DNA from: DASVCS01 sp036381495
GTDB lineage: Bacteria; Gemmatimonadota; Gemmatimonadetes; Longimicrobiales; RSA9
Reading direction: 5' to 3'
DNA length: 64,000 nucleotides
Assembly (NCBI GenBank): GCA_036381495.1
Contig: DASVCS010000034.1
Location: 1-64,000 of the forward strand
Shown: piece after piece, positions 53,160 to 60,872 of the stretch
Numbering within the stretch: the stretch's first letter is position 1
Layout: every line of letters begins with the position of its first letter
Notes under the pieces: model-generated
Seen by the model: the letters and a program-made list of their open reading frames with translations, nothing else
Database searches by the model: none
What the model was told of the DNA's origin: nothing
Program-made: the position numbers and the translations under genes

Positions 53160-54190
53160 GCCCGCAGGAAGCGCCGGCCGCTCGCCCCCGCATCCTGACC
53201 GGTGACCGGCCGACCGGCCGCCTCCATCTCGGGCACTGGGTGGGCAGCATCGCCAACCGCGTGCGGCTCCAGGAGACGTACGACTGCTTCTTCATCATCG
53301 CGGACCTCCACACGCTGACCACGCGCCCGGAGAAGGCGTCGATCGCGGAGATCCCCGAGAACATCCGGCAGATGGTCCTCGATTACCTCGCCGTCGGCAT
53401 CGATCCCGAACGGAGCACGCTCTTCGTGCAGTCCGCCGTGCCCGAGGTCGCCATGCTGAACCTCCTGCTCGGGATGCTGGTCTCGCTGCCGCGGCTCGAG
53501 CGGATCCCGTCGATCAAGGAGATGGCCGATGCCGCGCACCTCGAGGCCCTGCCCTACGGGCTCGTCGGCTACCCCGTGCTCCAGGCCGCCGACATCCTGC
53601 TCGCGCGCGCCGACCTGGTCCCGGTCGGCCGCGACAACCTCCCGCACGTCGAGCTGGCCCGCGAACTCGCCCGCCGCTTCAACCACATGTACGGCCCGGT
53701 CTTCCCCGAGCCGGACCCGCTCCTGAGCGACGTCGCCGTCCTCCCCGGCATTTACGGCGAGCGCAAGATGTCGAAGTCGCTCGGCAACGCCATCCTGCTC
53801 TCCGACCCGCCCGACGAGGTCCGCCGCCGGGTCATGCAGATGTACACCGATCCCGAGCGCGTCCGTGCGGACATCCCCGGCCGCGTCGAGGGGAACCCGG
53901 TCTTCATCTACCACGACATCTTCAACCCGGACCGCGCGGAGGTCGAGGATTTGAAGGAGCGCTACCGCCAGGGTCGCGTCGGCGACGTCGAGGTCAAGCG
54001 CAAGCTGGCGCGCGCGCTGAACGCGTTCCTCGAGCCGATCCGAGAACGCCGCGCCCGCGCGGAGGCGCACCCCGGCCGGATCGACGAGATCCTGCACGAG
54101 GGCAACCGCCGCATGCGCGACGTGGCGCGCCAGACCCTGGCGCTTGTCCGTGAAGCGATGGGCTTGACGTACTTCGGTTCGGGCGGCTGA
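53147..54190 (+). CDS. trpS: Tryptophanyl-tRNA synthetase
   Basis: ATG 53147 overlaps the end of the NADH dehydrogenase gene by 13 bp; GTG at 53156 is an alternative. The class I signatures are present: HIGH-type TGRLHLGHWVGS (near residue 25) and GERKMSKSLGNAILLSD (near 206). The tryptophan site includes LPYGLVGYPVLQAADILLAR. The 347-residue length is normal. It charges tRNA-Trp in the cytoplasm. A degenerate CGTTTA-like stretch lies 35-65 bp after the stop (54225-54256). Confidence 0.96.
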   Translation: MARVSPQEAPAARPRILTGDRPTGRLHLGHWVGSIANRVRLQETYDCFFIIADLHTLTTRPEKASIAEIPENIRQMVLDYLAVGIDPERSTLFVQSAVPEVAMLNLLLGMLVSLPRLERIPSIKEMADAAHLEALPYGLVGYPVLQAADILLARADLVPVGRDNLPHVELARELARRFNHMYGPVFPEPDPLLSDVAVLPGIYGERKMSKSLGNAILLSDPPDEVRRRVMQMYTDPERVRADIPGRVEGNPVFIYHDIFNPDRAEVEDLKERYRQGRVGDVEVKRKLARALNAFLEPIRERRARAEAHPGRIDEILHEGNRRMRDVARQTLALVREAMGLTYFGSGG

Positions 54191-54224
54191 CGGCGCCAAG
54201 CCGTGCGCGGCCGCCTGCCCCCGC

Positions 54225-54256
54225 CCCGTAACCGTGGACGTTGCCGTTCCCGGCTG
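54225..54256 (-). repeat. Degenerate CGTTTA-type repeat remnant
   Basis: CCCGTAACCGTGGACGTTGCCGTTCCCGG-like sequence after trpS matches the CCCGTAAACGTAAACGTTCCC module of copy 3 with several changes. It is short and could be coincidental. Confidence 0.35.
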
Positions 54257-54288
54257 GTTCCAGCCCCAGCCGCAGCGCTGCCATCCGT

Positions 54289-54317
54289 TTGACATGCGCT
54301 CCCGGCGGACCTATGCT
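54289..54317 (+). promoter_or_regulatory. Promoter of the metal-uptake operon
   Basis: A perfect -35 TTGACA (54289-54294) and a -10 TATGCT (54312-54317) are separated by exactly 17 bp. Transcription would start about 7 bases further on, at or just before the ATG at 54325, so the first gene may have a leaderless message. Confidence 0.65.
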
Positions 54318-54324
54318 TCGAACC

Positions 54325-54657
54325 ATGTCTACAGGACGGGACGTGTCGCGACGCACGCTGGCGTTCACGCTGGTGCTGCTGATCGCGTCGCTGAACATCG
54401 CGGTGCCCCTGCTCGACCGTCAGCAAGGGCATGCCGTGCCCGCCTTCACGGCGCCGGGCGGGGACGCCGGTTGCGTCCTCGGTCACGACCACGGCATCTG
54501 CACGCAATACGGCGCGAACCCGTGGGTGTCGAGCAGCGCGCCGCAGGCGCGCGAGCGGCCCGAGATCCACATCCCCGTCGTCGTCGCGGCCGCGCGTCTC
54601 TCGCCCCGACTCGTCCTCTTCTCCCGCCCGCAGTCCAGAGCCCCTCCGTCCCGCTGA
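54325..54657 (+). CDS. Small exported protein with Cys/His motif (110 aa)
   Basis: The N-terminus has one hydrophobic segment (LAFTLVLLIASLNIAVPLL) that could be a signal or anchor. The mature part carries CVLGHDHGICTQYG, a compact Cys-x4-His-x-His-x2-Cys arrangement suited to binding a metal ion. The C-terminal half is Arg/Pro-rich. I do not recognise the family. ATG 54313 is in frame but overlaps the -10 box. Its position at the head of a metal-import operon suggests a metal-related role (inference). Confidence 0.6.
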   Translation: MSTGRDVSRRTLAFTLVLLIASLNIAVPLLDRQQGHAVPAFTAPGGDAGCVLGHDHGICTQYGANPWVSSSAPQARERPEIHIPVVVAAARLSPRLVLFSRPQSRAPPSR

Positions 54658-54763
54658 ATCCGGTCTGATCCGAGGAGGCGGGTCTGTCGCGCCATCCGCG
54701 CCGGCAAGGGGCGGTCGCGCGCGGTTTCGCACATATTCACAACGCAGGACGGAGTTCACCCCG

Positions 54764-56134
54764 ATGAAGAAACGGATCGGAGGCGGTCGTCGTCGCCTTA
54801 CCGTCCCCCCCTGCACGCTGGCCGCGGCCGCGTTCTTTCTGGCCGTGACGCCTACGGCCGGCCGCGCACAGGAGCCGGCCCACACGGATTCGTTGCGGCT
54901 CGAAGTGGCACGGCTGCGCGCACGGCTCGATAGTCTGATGCGAGTCGTGGAACGCCTCGAGGCGGCGCAGAAGGCGATGCCCACACCCGCCGACACCGCG
55001 CCGGCCGATCCACTGGCCGCGCTTCGCGCCGCCGCGGCGGCCGCGGCGGGCGCCACACCCGATACGACGGCGACGGCCGCCGCGCCTGTCCCGGCCGCCA
55101 CGCCGAGCGCCGCCGGGCCGAGCTCGCTCAGCGCGCTCAACCCCGAGGTGACGGTGACCGGCGACTTCCTCGCCGTCGTCGATGCCGATGATCCCGATGC
55201 CGACAACTTCGTCGCGCGGGAGTTCGAGCTGTCGCTCCAGTCGAACCTCGACCCGTACTCGCGGGCCAAGGTCTTCATTGCGCGGCACACGCCGGGCGGC
55301 GAGATCGTGCCGTTCGAGACCGGCGCCGAGGAAGAGCCCGAGATCGAGGTGGAGGAGGGGTACGTCGAGTGGCTCAACCTCCCCTACGGCATCGGCCTCA
55401 CGCTCGGGCGGTTCCGCCAGAAGTTCGGGCAACTCAACCGCTGGCACTCGCATGCGTTGCCCGGCCAGCAGCTTCCGCTGCCGTACCTCGCCTTCTTCGG
55501 TGAAGAGGGGCTCGCGCAAACGGGCGCATCGATCCACTGGCTCGCACCCGTCTACGGCTTCGGCACTTACGAGGTCTGGCTCGAACTCGCCCGGAGCGGC
55601 AACGAGATGCTGTTCGGCGAGTCTCGCGACCTGAGCGTGCTCGGCCACCTCAACGCGTTCTACGACCTGGGCCGCGCGACCTACTTCGAGCTGGGCGTCA
55701 GCGGCATGACCGGGCCGAGCGCCGTGGGCGCGGGCTTCGACCGGACCCGCCTCGCGGGCGTGGACTTCGCGCTCGATTGGCGCCCGCCGCAGCAGGGCCG
55801 CTATCGCGGGGCCACGCTCCGTGGCGGCGCGGTCCTCGGCCGCGTCGCGCGGCCGCTCGAGCCCGAGCCCGAAAGCGCCTTCGGCGCCTTCGCCATCGGC
55901 GAGTACAAGCTGAACCGGCGATGGACCCTCGGCGCGCGCTACGAGTACACCGAAGACCCGCTCGCCCCGGACCGGCACGCCTGGCTCACCGCACCGACAC
56001 TCACGTGGTGGCAGAGCGAGTTCGTCCGGATCCGCGCCGAGTTCGACTACCTGCGCCGCCCCGAGGGGATCCTCCGCCAGTTCGTCATTCAGACGACCGT
56101 GGCGATGGGGCCGCACAAGCACGAGACCTACTGA
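54764..56134 (+). CDS. Outer-membrane porin-like beta-barrel protein of the metal operon
   Basis: The chosen ATG (MKKRIGG...) begins a signal peptide ending GRAQ (456 aa). A short coiled coil (DSLRLEVARLRARLDSLMRV, residues 40-70) and an Ala/Pro/Thr linker precede a beta-barrel of about 300 residues, seen in alternating strands such as VTVTGDFLAVVDADDPDADN, IGLTLGRFRQKFGQLNRWHS and RWTLGARYEYTEDPL. The very end reads MGPHKHETY. The layout resembles OprO/phosphoporin-like proteins with an N-terminal trimerising helix. It probably admits a metal or its complex to the periplasm for the binding protein encoded next. Confidence 0.75.
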   Translation: MKKRIGGGRRRLTVPPCTLAAAAFFLAVTPTAGRAQEPAHTDSLRLEVARLRARLDSLMRVVERLEAAQKAMPTPADTAPADPLAALRAAAAAAAGATPDTTATAAAPVPAATPSAAGPSSLSALNPEVTVTGDFLAVVDADDPDADNFVAREFELSLQSNLDPYSRAKVFIARHTPGGEIVPFETGAEEEPEIEVEEGYVEWLNLPYGIGLTLGRFRQKFGQLNRWHSHALPGQQLPLPYLAFFGEEGLAQTGASIHWLAPVYGFGTYEVWLELARSGNEMLFGESRDLSVLGHLNAFYDLGRATYFELGVSGMTGPSAVGAGFDRTRLAGVDFALDWRPPQQGRYRGATLRGGAVLGRVARPLEPEPESAFGAFAIGEYKLNRRWTLGARYEYTEDPLAPDRHAWLTAPTLTWWQSEFVRIRAEFDYLRRPEGILRQFVIQTTVAMGPHKHETY

Positions 56135-56149
56135 CGTCCTGGAGGCAAG

Positions 56150-57235
56150 ATGCTGAACTCCACGTTCCTCGTCGCGCTCACCGCCGCGCGCCTGGTCGCG
56201 GCGCCCGGCGCGCCCGTGGCGGACCCCGGCATCGCGCCGCCGCGCACGCCGACGACGACTCGCGCGCCGGTCCGCGTCGTGGCGACGCTCCCCGTCTACG
56301 CCGAGATCGCCCGCGAGATCGGCGGCACCGAGGTCCAGGTGGTCGCGATCGCCGACCCCGCGGAGGATGCGCACTTCGTCCGGCCGAAGCCCAGCTTCGC
56401 GCTCGAAATCCGGCGCGCCGATGCGTTCATCACCACCGGCCTCGACCTCGAGCTGTGGGTCCCCGCCCTCCTCTCGAAGGCGGGCAACGCCCGCGTCGGC
56501 CCCGGCGCGCCCGGCCACATCATCGCCCATACGGGGATCACGCTCCTCGACGTCCCGAGCAGCGTGGACCGCGCCGCCGGCGACATCCACATCTACGGCA
56601 ACCCGCACATCTATACCGACCCGCTGAACGCGATCCAGATCGCGCGCAACATCGCCGAGGGGCTGAAGCGCGTCGCACCCGACCGCGCGGCCGCCTTCGA
56701 CCGCGGGCTCGCCGCCTTCACCGACCAGATCCACCGCCGCCTCTTCGGCGATCGCCTGGTCGACATGCTCCAGGGCGAGACGCTCGAACGCCTCGCCCGC
56801 TCCGGGAAGCTCTTCTCCTTCCTCTCGAGCCAGGCGTATGAGGGCAAACCCCTCACCCAGTACCTCGGCGGCTGGCTCGCCGCCGCCGAGCCCTTCCGCG
56901 GCAAGAAGATCATCTGCTACCACAAGGACTGGGCCTACTTCGAGCAACGCTTCGACGTCACGTGCGCCGAATACGTCGAGGCCAAGCCGGGCATCCCGCC
57001 CACGCCCGGCCACGTCGCACGCCTCATCCGCATGATGCAGGACCAGGGCATCCGGGTGCTCCTCTCGCCCAACTACTACGACCGCTCGAAGAGCGAGGTC
57101 GTGACCGACCGCGTGGGCGGCACTGCCGTGATCGTGCCGATGCAACCCGGGGGCGACACCGGCGTCCAGACCTACTTCGACCTGGTCGACACCTGGGTCA
57201 CCTCGCTCGCGAACGCATTCCGGCAGAGCTCGTAA
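56150..57235 (+). CDS. TroA/ZnuA-type metal-binding protein of an ABC importer
   Basis: It starts 15 bp after the porin-like gene, with GGAGGC before the ATG. The cluster A-I fold shows three likely metal-binding His: EDAHFVRPKPS (near residue 74), GNPHIYTDPLN (near 152) and CYHKDWAYF (near 257), with an acidic residue near NYYDRSK (near 310). The first half also has VRVVATLPVYAEIAREIGG. No His-rich loop is present, so zinc or manganese cannot be told apart; iron is also possible. It binds the metal in the periplasm and passes it to the permease encoded 27 bp downstream. Confidence 0.9.
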   Translation: MLNSTFLVALTAARLVAAPGAPVADPGIAPPRTPTTTRAPVRVVATLPVYAEIAREIGGTEVQVVAIADPAEDAHFVRPKPSFALEIRRADAFITTGLDLELWVPALLSKAGNARVGPGAPGHIIAHTGITLLDVPSSVDRAAGDIHIYGNPHIYTDPLNAIQIARNIAEGLKRVAPDRAAAFDRGLAAFTDQIHRRLFGDRLVDMLQGETLERLARSGKLFSFLSSQAYEGKPLTQYLGGWLAAAEPFRGKKIICYHKDWAYFEQRFDVTCAEYVEAKPGIPPTPGHVARLIRMMQDQGIRVLLSPNYYDRSKSEVVTDRVGGTAVIVPMQPGGDTGVQTYFDLVDTWVTSLANAFRQSS

Positions 57236-57262
57236 CCTCCGCCCGAACGAAAGGGAGTTCCC

Positions 57263-58123
57263 ATGCTCGACCTCATGCTCGCACCCCTCGCCGCGGCGCT
57301 CGTGATCCTCGCGATCAACGCCTACTTCGGCCTCCACATCATCCGGCGCGGCGTCATCTTCGTCGATCTCGCCTTCGCACAGGTCGCCGCCCTCGGCGGC
57401 ACCGCCGCTCTCCTCATGGGCGCCGACCCCGGCTCGCCGATGTCGTACCTCTTCACCTTCGCCGCCACGCTCCTCGGTGCGCTCATCTTCAGTCTCACCC
57501 GCCTCGAAGAGTCGCCCGTCCCGCAGGAGGCCATCATCGGCATCACCTACGTCGTCGCCTCCGCCGCGGTCATCCTCCTCTCCGGCTTCACCGCCGAGGG
57601 CGCCGAGCACATCAAGGAGACACTCACCGGTTCGCTGCTCTGGGTCACCTGGCCGACGGTCGGCCGCATCGCGGCCGCATACCTCGTCATCGGCCTCTTC
57701 CACTTCGTGCTGCGACGCCGCATGCACGACATCAGCTTCCATCCCGAGCGCGTTCGACACATTCGCCGCTGGGATTTCATCTTCTACTTCACGTTCGGCA
57801 TCGCGATCACTTTTTCGGTCAACCTCGCGGGCGTACTCCTCATCTTCAGCACGCTCGTGATCCCGGCGACCATCGCGTTCCTGTTCCTCAGCGGGTTCGG
57901 CCCGGCGCTCCTCCTCGCATGGGCTTCCGGCGCGGTGGCCGTCATCGCCGGGCTGCTCTCGTCCTTCTACTGGGACATCGCGACCGGCCCCGTCCTGGTC
58001 TGCGCGTTCGGTCTCATCCTCATCCTCGCCGCCGCCGTCCGCGCCGCCTTCCCGACCGGCGGCGCGACGCGCACCGCCGATCGCGCCGAACGCATCGAGG
58101 CGATGCCCGCCATGGACGGCTGA
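57263..58123 (+). CDS. Metal ABC transporter permease (ZnuB/TroC type)
   Basis: AAAGGGAG lies 6 bases before the ATG. The 286-residue protein has seven to eight membrane helices and the ABC-3 family sequence GLHIIRRGVIFVDLAFAQVA and AGVLLIFSTLVIPATIAFLF. It forms the inner-membrane channel. It is the last gene of the operon, and no ATP-binding subunit follows; the next gene is convergent. Confidence 0.92.
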   Translation: MLDLMLAPLAAALVILAINAYFGLHIIRRGVIFVDLAFAQVAALGGTAALLMGADPGSPMSYLFTFAATLLGALIFSLTRLEESPVPQEAIIGITYVVASAAVILLSGFTAEGAEHIKETLTGSLLWVTWPTVGRIAAAYLVIGLFHFVLRRRMHDISFHPERVRHIRRWDFIFYFTFGIAITFSVNLAGVLLIFSTLVIPATIAFLFLSGFGPALLLAWASGAVAVIAGLLSSFYWDIATGPVLVCAFGLILILAAAVRAAFPTGGATRTADRAERIEAMPAMDG

Positions 58124-58146
58124 GCCGCGCCGGCGCCCCGATCACA

Positions 58147-59286
58147 TCACCGTTCGACCACTTCGAGGACGGTGACGCGCGGGCCGCCCACCAGCCGGAC
58201 GACCGCGTGCAGCTCGGCACGGATCGGCGCGCCGGGCAGCGAAGCCGTGGCGTGGACCTCGACGTCGCGCGGGCCGAACGCGATCCGCGGACCCAACGCG
58301 GCCAGCGCGCGCCGGGCCGCTGCGCGATCGTTCCGCGGGAGCGCATTGATCACATCGAAGATGGTGTTGAACGGCGCGCGCCGCCGCCGCTCGATGAGCG
58401 CCGTGGCCGCCGCCTGGCCGATCGCCGGGAGCGTGCGGAGCACCGGCGCCGTTGCGCTGTTCACGTTGATGCGCCCGTCTCCCGCGACGGTGAGGTATGG
58501 CGCGATCACGCGGAACACCGCAGGCGTGATGCCCGGCACGGCGCGCAACTCCGCAACGTCGTGGTATGGGCCGTCGATCGGCAGCGGTCCCATCGACGAA
58601 TCGCGCGCCGCGACGTCGCCCTCGGCCGTCGGTGCGCCGAAACCGCGCCGCACGCTCACACCCTGCCCCGCCCCCGCCAACAGCTCGCGCCGCCGGATGA
58701 TCCGCCGCGCGAGCATCCGCGCCACGTCCTCCTGATAGCCGAGCGCGACGAACAACCGGACGAACTGGGTCGCATCCGCGAGGTTCAACTGGAGCCGAGC
58801 GCGCGCATCGCGCGTGACGGCCTGCACCACGACGCGGTCCACCCGGAACGCGGCCGGCGCGATCACCGGATCGCCGGCGGCGCTCATGGCGCGTGCCGCG
58901 CCGGGGCCGGCGAGTTGTGCGTCGAGCGCCGCGAGCTGCCGTGCGAGGCCGGCGCGTGCGGCCCATCGCGCCATGGCGGCCGAGCGGAAGTTCGCCGTCG
59001 CGAGGCGGTCTGCACGGGTCGAGGCGGTGAACCCGGCCGCGATGGCGCCGATCAGGACCAGCATCCAGAGCACGGCGAGGAGGGCGAACCCCGGGCGCCG
59101 GCCGGGGGTGGCGGCGGCCGGCGCGTCTACGCGACCGGCGGCGCGGCGTGCGCGTGCCACCGATGGCGCGGTCCGGCTTCCGCCGTCCGGGCCGGGGACC
59201 GAACCGGCGCCGGAGGAACCCTTCACCGCCGGTACTGCACGCCGCGGGGGTTCGCCGGTGAACGGATCGGCCGATTTCCGGCTCAT
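58147..59286 (-). CDS. gspK: Type II secretion minor pseudopilin GspK
   Basis: The start overlaps the gspJ stop (ATGA). The first 65 residues are a long basic and Pro-rich leader before the pseudopilin helix (RRPGFALLAVLWMLVLIGAI). The body carries GspK-type helix-hairpin-helix repeats: LRAVPGITPAVFRVIAPYL and INVNSATAPVLRTLPAIGQA. GspK caps the pseudopilus tip with GspI and GspJ. It ends 23 bp from the convergent permease gene. Confidence 0.88.
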   Translation of the reverse strand: MSRKSADPFTGEPPRRAVPAVKGSSGAGSVPGPDGGSRTAPSVARARRAAGRVDAPAAATPGRRPGFALLAVLWMLVLIGAIAAGFTASTRADRLATANFRSAAMARWAARAGLARQLAALDAQLAGPGAARAMSAAGDPVIAPAAFRVDRVVVQAVTRDARARLQLNLADATQFVRLFVALGYQEDVARMLARRIIRRRELLAGAGQGVSVRRGFGAPTAEGDVAARDSSMGPLPIDGPYHDVAELRAVPGITPAVFRVIAPYLTVAGDGRINVNSATAPVLRTLPAIGQAAATALIERRRRAPFNTIFDVINALPRNDRAAARRALAALGPRIAFGPRDVEVHATASLPGAPIRAELHAVVRLVGGPRVTVLEVVER

Positions 59287-59942
59287 TCGACTCTCCCGCC
59301 GACCGGTACCAACAGGGGGATCCGCCACGCGGGCGAGAGGAGCGGTCGCGCGGCCGTCCGCATGACGTCGCGCGGCGGCGGGAGCAGGCGGATCTCGACC
59401 GCAATGGGCAGCTCGTCGGCCGAGTCCCAGGCGAAGAGCCACTGTGGCCGGTCCTCGACGCGTGCGTAGTAGCGGATTTCGAGACCGCCCGCGCCGGGTG
59501 CCAGCTCGAGGGTTTCGGCGCCTTCCGCCGCCCCGTTCCCGACCGGCGTGAGTTCGGCGAGCAGTCCCTGTCCGGGAGTGGTCGGATCCCGGTCGATCCG
59601 CAGGCGGACGCGGTGCGGCCCGGGATCGAGCGTCCCGCCGTCGCGGATCGTGAACGTCAACTCGTCGCGCGGCAGCCCGCCGCTCGTCCGGCTGAAGCCC
59701 GCGAAGATGGCGCTGTCGCCGTGCAACGTCGCCGCGCGCAGCCAGCCCTCGAGCGTGGCGCGAGCCGCGGCGGCCGCGAGTGCATCGACGTGCGCGGTCC
59801 GCGCGCGCCGTAGCGAATCCCCGGCCAGGCGCACCGCCGCGAGCGCCCCCGTCACGACGACTCCCGTGATGGCCAGCGCGACGACCAGTTCGATCAGGGT
59901 GAACCCTTCGCGCGGTCGCACCGGCCGGCGCCTCCGCTTCAC
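59283..59942 (-). CDS. gspJ: Type II secretion minor pseudopilin GspJ
   Basis: The 219-residue protein has a short basic leader and the prepilin motif GFTLIELVVALAITGVVV with the conserved Glu at +5. The body is beta-rich, with an LEGWLRAATLHGDSAIFAGF-type region after the N-terminal helix. Start and stop codons overlap its neighbours by 4 bp. Confidence 0.85.
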   Translation of the reverse strand: MKRRRRPVRPREGFTLIELVVALAITGVVVTGALAAVRLAGDSLRRARTAHVDALAAAAARATLEGWLRAATLHGDSAIFAGFSRTSGGLPRDELTFTIRDGGTLDPGPHRVRLRIDRDPTTPGQGLLAELTPVGNGAAEGAETLELAPGAGGLEIRYYARVEDRPQWLFAWDSADELPIAVEIRLLPPPRDVMRTAARPLLSPAWRIPLLVPVGGRVE

Positions 59943-60376
59943 GGTCCGCTCCGCAGCGCGGCCGGCAGCGGGTCCGGCCGGTAGAACATGGTTTCGAGCG
60001 AGAACGCGCCGTCGTTCCAGGTGATCCGCACGGCGGCCCGGTACAGGTCGGCGTGGTCCGGCGCCGGGCGCACCAGAGCGCTCCAGCGGAAGTCATCGAA
60101 GGGCGCGGCGAAGGTCGCGGCGCGGATGGTGCCGTACGCGGCGAGCGAATCCCGGGGCAGGAGCGAGAGCTCGGTCAGTCGATGTTCCGCGAGCGCGACC
60201 GCCGTGAGGTGCCGGTCCAGGCCGGCCTCCGCGCGCAGCCCTCCGGCGAACGCCCCGAGCGACGCCGCGATCACCGTCCCGAGGAGCAGCAGCGCGACGA
60301 GCGCTTCGAGCAGCGCGAAGCCACGCTCAGCGGCGGATCCGCGCATCTCCGGTCCAATGATCCACGGAGACCTCAT
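59939..60376 (-). CDS. gspI: Type II secretion minor pseudopilin GspI
   Basis: The prepilin helix reads ERGFALLEALVALLLLGTVI. ATG 60376 has GAGGA 5 bases upstream but lies inside gspH; ATG 60346 gives a 9-residue leader and is equally possible. The short length (135-145 aa) fits GspI. Confidence 0.85.
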   Translation of the reverse strand: MRSPWIIGPEMRGSAAERGFALLEALVALLLLGTVIAASLGAFAGGLRAEAGLDRHLTAVALAEHRLTELSLLPRDSLAAYGTIRAATFAAPFDDFRWSALVRPAPDHADLYRAAVRITWNDGAFSLETMFYRPDPLPAALRSGP

Positions 60377-60872
60377 ACCGTTCCTCGCCGTTGCGGACGA
60401 TGATGCTCCCGCCGCGCGCGCGCCGGAGCGGGTCGAACACCGTGGTCGCGCGCCCGACCACGTGCAGCGTCGCCCCGGGCGAGAGCACCAGGCGTCCCGT
60501 CCCGAGCGTTTCCGGTGCGCGGTCCAGCCATGGCGCCGTGGCGACGACGTATTCGCCCGTGGCTGCCGTGAAGCGCACGGCGACGGCGACGCCGCGGTCG
60601 ACCGCCGCGTTGCGCGCGGATTCGAGGACCGCCGCGATACGGCGCGCGGCTTCCGGCGCGGAATCCGGCGCCGGCGCGCGCAGGGCGGGCACGACGACCG
60701 CCGCCATCACGCCGAGCAGGAGGAGCACGACGACGAGTTCCGCCAGGGTGAACCCCGCCGGCCGGCGGGCGCGGCTCGGTCCGGATCCCCGTGAGCGGTG
60801 CCGGGTGCCCGCGGCCGGGAGCGCGGCGTCGCGGGGTTCGGCGGGGAACGCGTTCGCAGCGTGGCGGGTCAT
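60327..60872 (-). CDS. gspH: Type II secretion minor pseudopilin GspH
   Basis: The start codon (60872) overlaps the gspD stop as ATGA. A 40-residue basic leader precedes GFTLAELVVVLLLLGVMAAV. The body has RIAAVLESARNAAVDRGVAV, typical of GspH, and the C-terminus ends VSVDHWTGDARIRR. Confidence 0.85.
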   Translation of the reverse strand: MTRHAANAFPAEPRDAALPAAGTRHRSRGSGPSRARRPAGFTLAELVVVLLLLGVMAAVVVPALRAPAPDSAPEAARRIAAVLESARNAAVDRGVAVAVRFTAATGEYVVATAPWLDRAPETLGTGRLVLSPGATLHVVGRATTVFDPLRRARGGSIIVRNGEERYEVSVDHWTGDARIRR

